DNA of 25,589 nt from a virus. The position numbers were made by a program, and so were the translations under genes. The stretch is taken from positions 1 to 25,589 of the IMG/VR virus record IMGVR_UViG_3300045996_000375. One strand, 5' to 3'. Of the stretch, positions 1 to 6,041 are shown one piece after another (position 1 is the first letter of the stretch; every line of letters starts with the position of its first letter). The notes beneath the pieces were generated by a model that had not been told where the DNA came from, ran no database searches, and was given only the letters and a program-made list of their open reading frames with translations.

Positions 1-1
1 T

Positions 2-133
2 TCACAGATCAAATTCTCTTTAAGAGAATCCAATTCAATTAACATGGAAGCCCGCACCAAAGACTCCCTCTACCGGGAAGCTAATACTAGATTAATTAAC
101 CATAAGAATAAATGTAATTGTGTTTGTTTATGA
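2..133 (+). CDS. 3' end of an unidentified phage gene (cut by window edge)
   Basis: The reading frame is open from the left edge to a TGA at 131-133 and gives about 43 residues, ending in a Cys-containing tail (NHKNKCNCVCL). An internal ATG at 44 would give only 29 residues, so a gene entering from the left is more likely. Its stop overlaps the next ATG as ATGA (130-133), a coupling arrangement also used elsewhere in this window. I recognise no domain. It would belong to the rightward early/accessory operon that ends at 1090. The frame could be open by chance over so short a stretch. Confidence 0.45.
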   Translation, partial: SQIKFSLRESNSINMEARTKDSLYREANTRLINHKNKCNCVCL

Positions 134-426
134 AAGCAGAACTATTAAAGCAAATCAGGAAGAACTACGACTATAAGTTTAACCTAAATAAATTCACGGA
201 AATATCTTTTATTTCTAAAGACGGGCTTCACACTGCCACCCTTCTTAAATTTAGTCTTTCAACACCGTTTTCATACAGTCTTGGATTGATTTATGACAAA
301 TGGGTGAGCTTGCTATATGATCTTGAAAAAGTCAAGGTCTCAACAAGCAGCTTAAAGAAAATGCACAACAAAAGGATTGCCAGAAAAAACAGAAAGAGGT
401 TTGCTACAAATCCTAGCACTAAGTAA
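130..426 (+). CDS. Small basic hypothetical protein
   Basis: The protein has 98 residues from the ATG at 130. A TTG at 118 is in frame but lacks support, whereas the ATG overlaps the upstream stop as ATGA. It is basic, with a C-terminal Lys/Arg-rich segment (KKMHNKRIARKNRKR) that could bind nucleic acid. No family is recognised. It is the second of five same-strand small genes; the next starts 27 bp after its stop. The order and size suit the accessory end of a phage early operon, which is inference. Confidence 0.6.
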   Translation: MKAELLKQIRKNYDYKFNLNKFTEISFISKDGLHTATLLKFSLSTPFSYSLGLIYDKWVSLLYDLEKVKVSTSSLKKMHNKRIARKNRKRFATNPSTK

Positions 427-453
427 AGTATCTTATTATTAAATTTGAGTAAA

Positions 454-639
454 ATGGATAAGGGTAGACGAAACGAATTAACAAAGCTAAAGTTTAAGAA
501 GCGATTGAAGAACTTGGGATTGAAGCAAGAATCTCCAACGGACTTTATTTGTTATAAGCATCAAGGAAAGCCATGTTCGTGTTTTATGTGTAGCAATAAA
601 AAATACAATCGGGCAAAGAATAAACCGAGTAAAGAATAA
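454..639 (+). CDS. Small Cys-rich basic protein, putative zinc-binding
   Basis: The protein has 61 residues from the ATG at 454; the in-frame TTG at 445 is a weaker alternative. The N-terminal half is very basic (KLKFKKRLKNLGLK). The C-terminal half has a compact cysteine cluster, CYKHQGKPCSCFMC, whose spacing could hold one zinc ion. I recall similar short KFKKRLKNLGLK...CYKHQGKPCSCxxCS proteins in Bacteroidota phages and genomes, but no function is established. Nucleic-acid binding is an inference from charge and cysteines. Confidence 0.7.
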   Translation: MDKGRRNELTKLKFKKRLKNLGLKQESPTDFICYKHQGKPCSCFMCSNKKYNRAKNKPSKE

Positions 640-671
640 CCTCTTACAGGAGAAGAGTTAACTATTAAACA

Positions 672-860
672 ATGAGTCCAGAAGAAAAAGCGAAAGAGTT
701 AATTGATAAGTTATACCCTTACACCGGAGGATTACCTTCTGAATATGAAAAAAAGATTGCTCTTATCTGCGTAGAAGAGATATTAAAAGTGTCAGTTTCT
801 TATGCCGGAAAAGATTATGAATTTTATCAACAAGTAAAAACAGAAATAGAGAAGTATTAG
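672..860 (+). CDS. Small acidic hypothetical protein of a Bacteroidota phage family
   Basis: The protein has 62 residues from ATG and is predicted all-helical. It has the pattern EKAKELIDKLYP, then a middle helix with IALICVEEIL, then a C-terminal EFYQQVKTEIEKY. Short proteins with this AKELxDK...AxxxVDEIL...EFWxxVKxEIxKL layout are common near replication or accessory genes of flavobacterial prophages; their function is unknown. It is followed after 2 bp by the next gene. The middle helix carries one Cys and no catalytic motif is seen. Confidence 0.65.
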   Translation: MSPEEKAKELIDKLYPYTGGLPSEYEKKIALICVEEILKVSVSYAGKDYEFYQQVKTEIEKY

Positions 861-862
861 TT

Positions 863-1090
863 ATGAATGATTATGTTTTGGAATACGGGTCGCTTCAGAA
901 GAAACTACACGAACTAGCTAAAGGTATCGGATATGATGAGGCCGATCATTATAAGGTTATTGTTAGCGAGCGAGATTATCATGTTTTAGATTACGTGGTT
1001 GATAAACCAGAATTAGGCCATCAAATTTACGGCGTAGAAATATTGATTGGGAAAACCAAAAATCCAAAGATCATTAAGACTAATTCTTAA
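863..1090 (+). CDS. Small hypothetical protein, last gene of the rightward operon
   Basis: The protein has 75 residues from an ATG lying 2 bp after the upstream stop, which suggests translational coupling. The sequence is mixed alpha/beta with no recognised domain. Its last 11 bp overlap the 3' end of the spanin-like gene on the other strand (1080-1589). The rightward and leftward operons therefore end inside each other and no hairpin terminator is visible between them. Confidence 0.6.
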   Translation: MNDYVLEYGSLQKKLHELAKGIGYDEADHYKVIVSERDYHVLDYVVDKPELGHQIYGVEILIGKTKNPKIIKTNS

Positions 1091-1589
1091 TAGCCGTAGT
1101 AGCTCCCACTCCTAAGACTGCACCTCCAAAGAAAGCCAGTTTAGTAAGACGTTTTTGAAACCTTAATTTCTTTTCAAGTTTAGCGATTTGAACTGAGTCT
1201 TTTTTTACCAAAGATCCATAATCTGAAAGTAATATAGAATCCTGTTTAATTACTTCTTTTAAAGATACTATGGTAGATGAATCTTGTTTTATTATTGAAT
1301 CACAAAGGTTAATTACAACCGGAATAACAGAATCACAAGGTAGCTGAGGATTGTCTTTAATTTCTTCTTTTGCTTTTCTCCAACGGGTAATATAAACTAT
1401 GCGAACTGAATCTTTTCTCTCAGACTCTTTCTTAAGCTCATCCCTTTTTAAAAGTCCTGTCCTTATCTTTTCTTTAAGTGGTTCTACTTTCTTGACAGGT
1501 TCATAATCACACCCTCTGAAAAGCCAAAACAATACCGCTAATAAAACAGCAATACCAAGTAAGGCAAGGGCTTTTCTATTGTCTTTCAT
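1080..1589 (-). CDS. Membrane-anchored coiled-coil protein, candidate spanin (Rz-like)
   Basis: The protein has 169 residues. Residues about 7-23 form a hydrophobic N-terminal anchor (LALLGIAVLLAVLFWLF) followed by a Cys and a positive-to-polar boundary. Residues about 30-145 are charged, with heptad-like KDS/QDS repeats (IIKQDS, VIKQDS, VKKDS) suggesting a coiled coil. Residues about 150-166 are a second, Gly/Ala-rich hydrophobic segment. It is the last gene of the lysis cassette, overlapping the preceding gene by 4 bp. Position and topology fit an inner-membrane spanin that helps breach the outer membrane, but spanins have almost no conserved sequence. The FRGC site is not a convincing lipobox. 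An alternative is another structural membrane protein. Confidence 0.5.
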   Translation of the reverse strand: MKDNRKALALLGIAVLLAVLFWLFRGCDYEPVKKVEPLKEKIRTGLLKRDELKKESERKDSVRIVYITRWRKAKEEIKDNPQLPCDSVIPVVINLCDSIIKQDSSTIVSLKEVIKQDSILLSDYGSLVKKDSVQIAKLEKKLRFQKRLTKLAFFGGAVLGVGATTAIKN

Positions 1590-1945
1590 TTTGAAGGGAC
1601 TACTGAAATATCCAAATAATATTGAGGGTCTTTATACTCTTTTGATTTTTCACCACGGTTAAGGTTAATGACGTAGCAAATTCGACCATGAGGCTTTGAA
1701 GTATATTCAAGCTTACCCCACAATTGCAATTTACCCCCTAGGTGTTTAGCAAAAGATTTTATCATTTTGTCGTGAGGCTTTAGTTTTTCTTGCCACGGAA
1801 TAGCAATTAAATCCAAGTCCCTATCAAGACTTCCATGCAAAACAAGGTTATAGCCATACCTCAATGCAATCTTTTTTAGATCGTAGAAGTAATACGCATA
1901 AAGGCTAGGCCTTGCGTGAATTGGTTTTTCATCGTGTAGTGACAT
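1586..1945 (-). CDS. Conserved phage protein with nucleotidyltransferase-like GS...RDLDL motif
   Basis: The protein has 119 residues from ATG. Residues about 37-51 read LHGSLDRDLDLIAIP, which resembles the GSxxRxDxDL metal/nucleotide-binding turn of the polymerase-beta-like nucleotidyltransferase fold. The N-terminus (ARPSLYAYYFYDLKKIA) and the C-terminal YYLDISVVP are further recognisable blocks. I recall this block order in small proteins encoded near the lysis genes of Bacteroidota phages, with no established role. The fold would be minimal at this size, so loss of catalysis is possible. It is 5 bp from the holin gene and overlaps the spanin-like gene by 4 bp, so it is made with the lysis proteins. 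Confidence 0.6.
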   Translation of the reverse strand: MSLHDEKPIHARPSLYAYYFYDLKKIALRYGYNLVLHGSLDRDLDLIAIPWQEKLKPHDKMIKSFAKHLGGKLQLWGKLEYTSKPHGRICYVINLNRGEKSKEYKDPQYYLDISVVPSK

Positions 1946-1950
1946 ATCTT

Positions 1951-2214
1951 CTATTGTCCTGTTGGATCATTTCTTTTCCCGTTCTTAAAGTCAATTATAT
2001 TCTGAATGGTTACTATACCCAAACAAAGTAAAGCAAGGAATAACCAAGCGTATAAAGCGTGTAACTGATCTGCTTCGGATAGTTTGTATTTAGTAACATA
2101 AGCGCCCATTAAAACAGCGAAAAGAGCCGTTAATTTTCTTCCCGAATATCCTAAAGTGGTATTATCTAGGGAAGCAAATAGCTTAGTTACAAAAGGGATT
2201 TTTGGAATTTTCAT
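1951..2214 (-). CDS. Putative holin, two membrane segments
   Basis: The protein has 87 residues. Two hydrophobic segments lie at about 28-41 (LTALFAVLMGAYVT) and 54-71 (YAWLFLALLCLGIVTIQN), joined by a short charged loop, with a polar C-terminal tail. Small two-segment proteins with a GRKLTA...LLCLGIVT pattern sit next to the endolysin in many Bacteroidota phages and are taken as holins, which form the membrane hole that starts lysis. The start overlaps the stop of the M15 peptidase as ATGA. No biochemical motif can confirm a holin, so the call rests on topology and neighbours. Confidence 0.6.
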   Translation of the reverse strand: MKIPKIPFVTKLFASLDNTTLGYSGRKLTALFAVLMGAYVTKYKLSEADQLHALYAWLFLALLCLGIVTIQNIIDFKNGKRNDPTGQ

Positions 2215-2618
2215 TTTACTACTAGTGTTTGGTTTCTGTTTTTACCCTTGCAAAAAGATATGTGTACCCAACTAAAGTCATACTCATTAATTAACTGATC
2301 GAATACCAGGTTAGCTTTGCACCATTCAAAAAGCTTTTTATTCTCTTCCCTGCTTCCTGCATCAATATCAATAGCTTCTCCTTTTACGTGCTGGCTGTTT
2401 GGTGAGCCTCCTACTTTGGAATTAAGTTCTGCACACCTGTAAAAAGAATTTACTTTAATAGGTTTTCCGTACCAATGTCTTAAAGGTTCAAAACAATATT
2501 TAGCCACGGTCTGCATATTCAAAAGAGCCTCAGCAGTCGGTTCGTTTTTAATACCGTTCCTTATAGCTGTTGGGCTTTTTGTAGCTTCTTCAAATGTGAT
2601 ATGTTCGCTTATATTCAT
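2211..2618 (-). CDS. M15 family zinc peptidase, phage endolysin
   Basis: The protein has 135 residues and matches the M15A (Hedgehog/DD-peptidase fold) layout. SFYRC (58-62) is followed by the zinc motif SxHxxGxAxD, seen as SQHVKGEAIDID with His77 and Asp84, and by WVHISF with the third ligand His119. Members cleave peptidoglycan peptide cross-links, and the phage forms release progeny. There is no signal peptide, so it needs the neighbouring holin to reach the wall. Genes on both sides overlap it by 4 bp, placing it in the centre of a coupled lysis cassette. A tail-associated peptidase is less likely given the holin next door. Confidence 0.88.
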   Translation of the reverse strand: MNISEHITFEEATKSPTAIRNGIKNEPTAEALLNMQTVAKYCFEPLRHWYGKPIKVNSFYRCAELNSKVGGSPNSQHVKGEAIDIDAGSREENKKLFEWCKANLVFDQLINEYDFSWVHISFCKGKNRNQTLVVK

Positions 2619-2827
2619 GCTGCGTCCTCTAATTTTTCTACTCGTTTTTCAAGCCCATCATGTTTAGTAACCAACTTAGTTACCTCTATTTTTAAATCGT
2701 TTACTGAGTCCGCTATCTTCTCTAAGTGCTTGTCTGCTTTCTTTCCAAAATATCCAATGATGGCAAGTAAGAGTCCTACAAGTCCCGCCAGCGTCCAGCA
2801 AATAAAATTTAATTCTAATTGTGTCAT
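2615..2827 (-). CDS. Small membrane-anchored coiled-coil protein (XhlA-like topology)
   Basis: The protein has 70 residues. Residues about 9-27 form one membrane segment (ICWTLAGLVGLLLAIIGYF), followed by a charged helix to the end with heptad leucine/valine spacing (LEKIADSVNDLKIEV...LEKRVEKLE). The topology resembles inverted XhlA-type lysis accessory proteins, which carry a coiled coil next to one membrane anchor. It overlaps the endolysin start and the upstream stop by 4 bp each. It may be a second holin or antiholin component, or a tail-associated membrane protein. Sequence alone cannot decide. Confidence 0.55.
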   Translation of the reverse strand: MTQLELNFICWTLAGLVGLLLAIIGYFGKKADKHLEKIADSVNDLKIEVTKLVTKHDGLEKRVEKLEDAA

Positions 2828-3033
2828 TTCTTCTCAGCCAAAAGAGTTTCAAGTTCCTGTACTTTCTGTGACAGTATCTGATTTGACTTACTCAAAGACT
2901 CGGCTTCGTTTGCTTTACTAACTAAAAAATTAATAGCATTTACACTTGTGAGAATTAACTTCCCGTGCGCTGTTACTTCGTTAACTAAAGTCAATAAAGT
3001 ATTTTTTGATTGTTCTATTGGGTTTTGTTCCAT
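2824..3033 (-). CDS. Small coiled-coil hypothetical protein
   Basis: The protein has 69 residues, with no Cys and no clear membrane segment. The C-terminal half has heptad-like spacing (SNQILSQKVQELETLLAEKK), which suggests an oligomerising helix. It lies 1 bp after the fibre gene and overlaps the next gene by 4 bp. Its position between fibre and lysis genes fits a fibre chaperone or a lysis accessory protein, but nothing in the sequence distinguishes these. Confidence 0.5.
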   Translation of the reverse strand: MEQNPIEQSKNTLLTLVNEVTAHGKLILTSVNAINFLVSKANEAESLSKSNQILSQKVQELETLLAEKK

Positions 3034-3034
3034 G

Positions 3035-4828
3035 TTAAATTGTTTCGTATGTTATTACTCCACACACCGTTTTTGTTCCTGCGACTGACCATGCGTTACT
3101 TGTAAGCATAGCCCCCTGAATAGTCATAGTTGAACTATTAGCGGTAGTGAATCCGTTAGATGTTGTTTTTGTCCCGTTGTTGTCTATTGCTAACAGCGAT
3201 ACCTGATTCTCACCAACGTTGTTAGCGGCTGCAAAAGGAAGAGTGATTGTACAAGTGTTGGCGTTTGATGTACCTGTGAAAAAGACTTGTAGAATACAAA
3301 TCTTTCCAATCTTCATGTATCGGGAATTTAAGTAAGTGACCGAGCCTGAATATCCAGTAGCCGCTAAAGAGTTTCCATAGTTAACCCAAGTCAGGCCCAT
3401 ATCGGCATTAACGATAGATCCTGTTAAAGCTAGTTTTGAGTAAGCAATAGCAGCGGAAGCTGAAATATCAGCGTTCACAATCGAGCCGGTTAAACTTAAT
3501 TTAGAATAAGCGATTGAGCCCGCTAACATTCCATTAGTAACCGTACCCGTATCTCCTGTTGAAATTAAAGTGCCCGAAGCATCAGGTAAAGTATGAGTTC
3601 TGTCTGCTGTTAAACTTGCTAAACTTAAATTAGACTTATAAGCAATGGCAGGGGAAAGAATATCGTAACCATTCCTTGTTGAATTGGTTTTAAAATATCC
3701 TGTTATTATACTATTTTCTTCAATCTCAAAACCTGTACCAACAGCAGAAGCAGCAGCCCCGTTATAGTTAAGAGTGATTAATTTGTCAAGTACGTACTGA
3801 TTAGCTGCATACTCATAAAGGGCAGTTCCTAAAATATTAACCGTTGCCCCTGATCTTCCAATATTAATTACATCAGCATTTCCAGTACCTATATTAAGAG
3901 TATCTGTACCTCCTGTTGCAATAATATCTAAGCTTCCAGAATAAAGATCTGTAAACGAACCGCTACCTACAACATGAAGTTTATAAGTTGGTGAACTTAT
4001 TCCTATACCTACATTGGCGTTATTACCTAGTACTACTGCGTTACTTACAGATACAATAGCTTGGTAACCTATGGCTGTGGCGTTTGTAAGATTATTAACT
4101 CCCGCATCCGCTTCACATCCTATAAAGGTGTTTTGAGAACCTGTGGTATTTACTAATCCTGTGTTATAACCTAAAGCAGTATTATTTCCTCCCGTAGTGT
4201 TGTAAAGAGATTGAAAACCAACAGCAGCGTTAAATTGTCCCGATTGATTATTGTAAAGACAAGTATATCCTATTCCTAAGTTATTGCTTGTTTTATTTCC
4301 GTAAAGAGATAATTCACCAATAGCAATGTTATAAGATCCTGTAACGTTGGTAGACATTGAAGCTACACCATTGGCAATATTATTAGAGCCTGTTGTATTT
4401 GAAGCTAAAGCCCCAACCCCAAAAGCGTTATTATTATTACCCGTAGTTAAGACAGGAAGAACGCCATTACCTAAAGCTGTGTTTTGTACTCCCGTAGTTA
4501 CTGCAAGCATAGAGCCTGATCCTACTGAAGTATTAGTGCTAGATACAGGAGCGTGTAAAAACTTAACAGAATTATAAAGAATAGAATCTCCTGTTGAAAT
4601 ATTTATGTTATCTCCCGAAGTAGTATTCCCTGCTGTTAGTACTTGAGTAAGGGTTGGAGTTGTAACTGCTCCCCCGTAAAAGGTTAAGTTTTGAACTTGG
4701 GTAACTCCGTCACCAAAAGCAAACCTTCCATCGGTAAGGAATGCAGGTTCTTTATTTGACAATACCGTAGTATTTCCTGTAACCCATGCAGGAGCTTTTA
4801 CGTCTAATATTAATTCTACTGTAGCCAT
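3035..4828 (-). CDS. Tail fibre / receptor-binding protein with YadA-like beta-roll repeats
   Basis: The protein has 597 residues. Residues about 8-52 resemble the N-terminal domain of the phage major tropism determinant (N..EPAFLTDGRFAFGDGVTQVQNL). Residues about 98-275 contain eight to nine imperfect repeats of about 20 residues of the type TTGxxNTALGxxxL, the left-handed beta-roll seen in trimeric autotransporter heads. GIGISSPTYKLHV (275-286) is a common fibre junction. Residues 439-476 hold two copies of IAYSKLxLTGSIVNAD, 22 residues apart, and the last 110 residues are a beta-rich tip. It probably forms a trimeric fibre that binds a host surface receptor. It is Asn/Thr/Ser/Gly-rich and lies between the tail-terminator and lysis genes. 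Receptor specificity cannot be read. Confidence 0.8.
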   Translation of the reverse strand: MATVELILDVKAPAWVTGNTTVLSNKEPAFLTDGRFAFGDGVTQVQNLTFYGGAVTTPTLTQVLTAGNTTSGDNINISTGDSILYNSVKFLHAPVSSTNTSVGSGSMLAVTTGVQNTALGNGVLPVLTTGNNNNAFGVGALASNTTGSNNIANGVASMSTNVTGSYNIAIGELSLYGNKTSNNLGIGYTCLYNNQSGQFNAAVGFQSLYNTTGGNNTALGYNTGLVNTTGSQNTFIGCEADAGVNNLTNATAIGYQAIVSVSNAVVLGNNANVGIGISSPTYKLHVVGSGSFTDLYSGSLDIIATGGTDTLNIGTGNADVINIGRSGATVNILGTALYEYAANQYVLDKLITLNYNGAAASAVGTGFEIEENSIITGYFKTNSTRNGYDILSPAIAYKSNLSLASLTADRTHTLPDASGTLISTGDTGTVTNGMLAGSIAYSKLSLTGSIVNADISASAAIAYSKLALTGSIVNADMGLTWVNYGNSLAATGYSGSVTYLNSRYMKIGKICILQVFFTGTSNANTCTITLPFAAANNVGENQVSLLAIDNNGTKTTSNGFTTANSSTMTIQGAMLTSNAWSVAGTKTVCGVITYETI

Positions 4829-4829
4829 T

Positions 4830-5432
4830 TTAGGTTAATGTCTGTATAATTGTAGCCGGAGCTGTGCTTAATGTTTGTACTAATTGCTCAAGTACCTCAA
4901 TCGTATAAGTTGATCCTGGATTTAAAGTCGTAACCGTATTTCCGTTCTGATCTTTGATAGTAACTAATAAAGAATTTGTTTGAGAAGGTTGTCCTGTAAC
5001 TGGAACTCCGCATAAATCCCAATCGAAATAAACTCTGAATTTTACAGGAAACTGCCACCCTGCCACATCAGTATCAAACCTACCCGTAAAGGCTTCAAGG
5101 TTTACATCAACATCTATTCTTAGGTCTTGTACAAATGTGCTGCCTCCAAAATAAGCTACCAGATCATTGGCTAATTGGCGCATATCACTAAGTACGTGCA
5201 GTTCGTTATCTTCATCACTAAGAACCCTATCACATACATAGAATTGAAATTCAAAAACGTTTTCCGTTTCTGTGGTTTGTGAGCTGTTTAAATCGGCAAG
5301 TAATAAAGGGTATTTTACATTTGGCTGTGATTCATGTTCCCACGGATCACCCAAATAAAAACTACCGTCAAGAACTTTGTGATTTGTCGCAAACTCCTCT
5401 ATTTTCTCTACTATGTTCTCTAAGGTATACAC
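4830..5432 (-). CDS. Putative tail terminator / tail completion protein
   Basis: The protein has 200 residues from a GTG start, since an in-frame stop lies directly upstream and there is no other early start. It has the mixed alpha/beta layout of phage tail-terminator-like proteins: an N-terminal helix (TLENIVEKIEEFA), a beta strand with YPLLLADL, the phrase FEFQFYVCDRVLSDEDNE, a helix with LSDMRQLANDLVAYFG, and a strand pair ending in AGWQFPVKF. The last 45 residues look like a small Ig-like or beta-sandwich addition (VTIKDQNGNTVTTLNPGSTY). Such proteins cap the tail tube and join it to the head. It follows the connector gene, as expected. Fold assignment is from memory of the family pattern. 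Confidence 0.6.
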   Translation of the reverse strand: MYTLENIVEKIEEFATNHKVLDGSFYLGDPWEHESQPNVKYPLLLADLNSSQTTETENVFEFQFYVCDRVLSDEDNELHVLSDMRQLANDLVAYFGGSTFVQDLRIDVDVNLEAFTGRFDTDVAGWQFPVKFRVYFDWDLCGVPVTGQPSQTNSLLVTIKDQNGNTVTTLNPGSTYTIEVLEQLVQTLSTAPATIIQTLT

Positions 5433-5502
5433 TTACTTTATCAGTATTTTTCAGGTACTTTTTAAACTTTTCTTTTAATTTTTCTTTCTTCTTTTTAGCC
5501 AT
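5368..5502 (-). CDS. Lys-rich 44-residue small ORF
   Basis: The ATG at 5502 overlaps the connector's stop as TAATG, and the frame runs 44 codons to a TGA ending at 5368. The N-terminal 22 residues are extremely basic (MAKKKKEKLKEKFKKYLKN). The last 65 bp overlap the tail-terminator gene in another frame. A short basic protein, or a leader that couples translation to the GTG start at 5432, are both possible. The overlapping C-terminal half looks like the by-product of another frame. Confidence 0.45.
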   Translation of the reverse strand: MAKKKKEKLKEKFKKYLKNTDKVSVYLREHSRENRGVCDKSQSS

Positions 5503-6041
5503 TATAACTCCTCGTTACTAAAGTATGTCCCATCATTCGGGAGATAAATGTCACAATCGAAAGCTGTAGCGCTTGCCGGAGTCTCCCCAACATCTCCACT
5601 CGTGAAATAAGCCGGGAAGCTGGTTTGATTCCTTGTGATATATTTCTTTAACTCCCCTGCATAGAACTGGGCGTTGCTCATGTTCTCATCGTACAAGTCC
5701 TTCGCCTCTTCTCTTGAAATAGGTTGAGCGTTCTCAGCAGTCTTAGTAAGGATTCCTTTATTCATGTAACGAAACCTAAAAGAACTGACCGATTCGGCAA
5801 GTATATAATGTACCATAGCTTTAAGGATATAATCGTCTAAAAGCGTTTGGTTAGCTGCTGTTAAAGTGGTTGGAGGCGTGGACTGCGTTTTTATCAGTTC
5901 AAACAAATCAGATCCAAGCAAAGGGAGAATGTGTTTATCCTGAACCAACTCAATAACAGGAGTAAGTATTTTAAAGTCTACATTATCATTGATAACTGAC
6001 TTATCCTTTAAATAGGATTGAGAGATTAATAGATGTGCCAT
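5502..6041 (-). CDS. Head-tail connector-like protein
   Basis: The protein has 179 residues. The N-terminus (FKILTPVIELVQDKHILPLLGSDLFELI) and the helix YILKAMVHYILAESVSSFRFRY resemble a helical head-completion/adaptor family of Bacteroidota phages (DUF6712-like, from memory). The middle helix, ending in NAQFYAGELKKYI, fits a helical bundle. Its start overlaps the portal stop as TAATG, and the tail-terminator gene follows. It would sit beneath the portal ring to bridge head and tail. No catalytic residue is expected. Confidence 0.6.
   Translation of the reverse strand: MAHLLISQSYLKDKSVINDNVDFKILTPVIELVQDKHILPLLGSDLFELIKTQSTPPTTLTAANQTLLDDYILKAMVHYILAESVSSFRFRYMNKGILTKTAENAQPISREEAKDLYDENMSNAQFYAGELKKYITRNQTSFPAYFTSGDVGETPASATAFDCDIYLPNDGTYFSNEEL

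Noticed and set aside
1-45. Partial ORF on the - strand starting at ATG 45 (MLIELDSLKE...)
   Set aside because: It has no upstream operon, is only 15 codons long in the window and overlaps the + strand frame that is coupled to the next gene.
2601-2921. 106-codon frame on the + strand
   Set aside because: It runs antisense to two coupled lysis genes and has Ser/Phe-rich composition typical of a reverse-strand shadow.
3400-3540. Direct repeats in DNA as a possible CRISPR or diversity-generating template
   Set aside because: They encode the protein repeat IAYSKLxLTGSIVNAD in frame, have no spacer pattern, and no reverse transcriptase or Cas gene is present.
4347-4577. 76-codon + strand frame in the fibre gene
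   Set aside because: It is the antisense of the regular repeats; its periodic composition comes from the fibre repeats.
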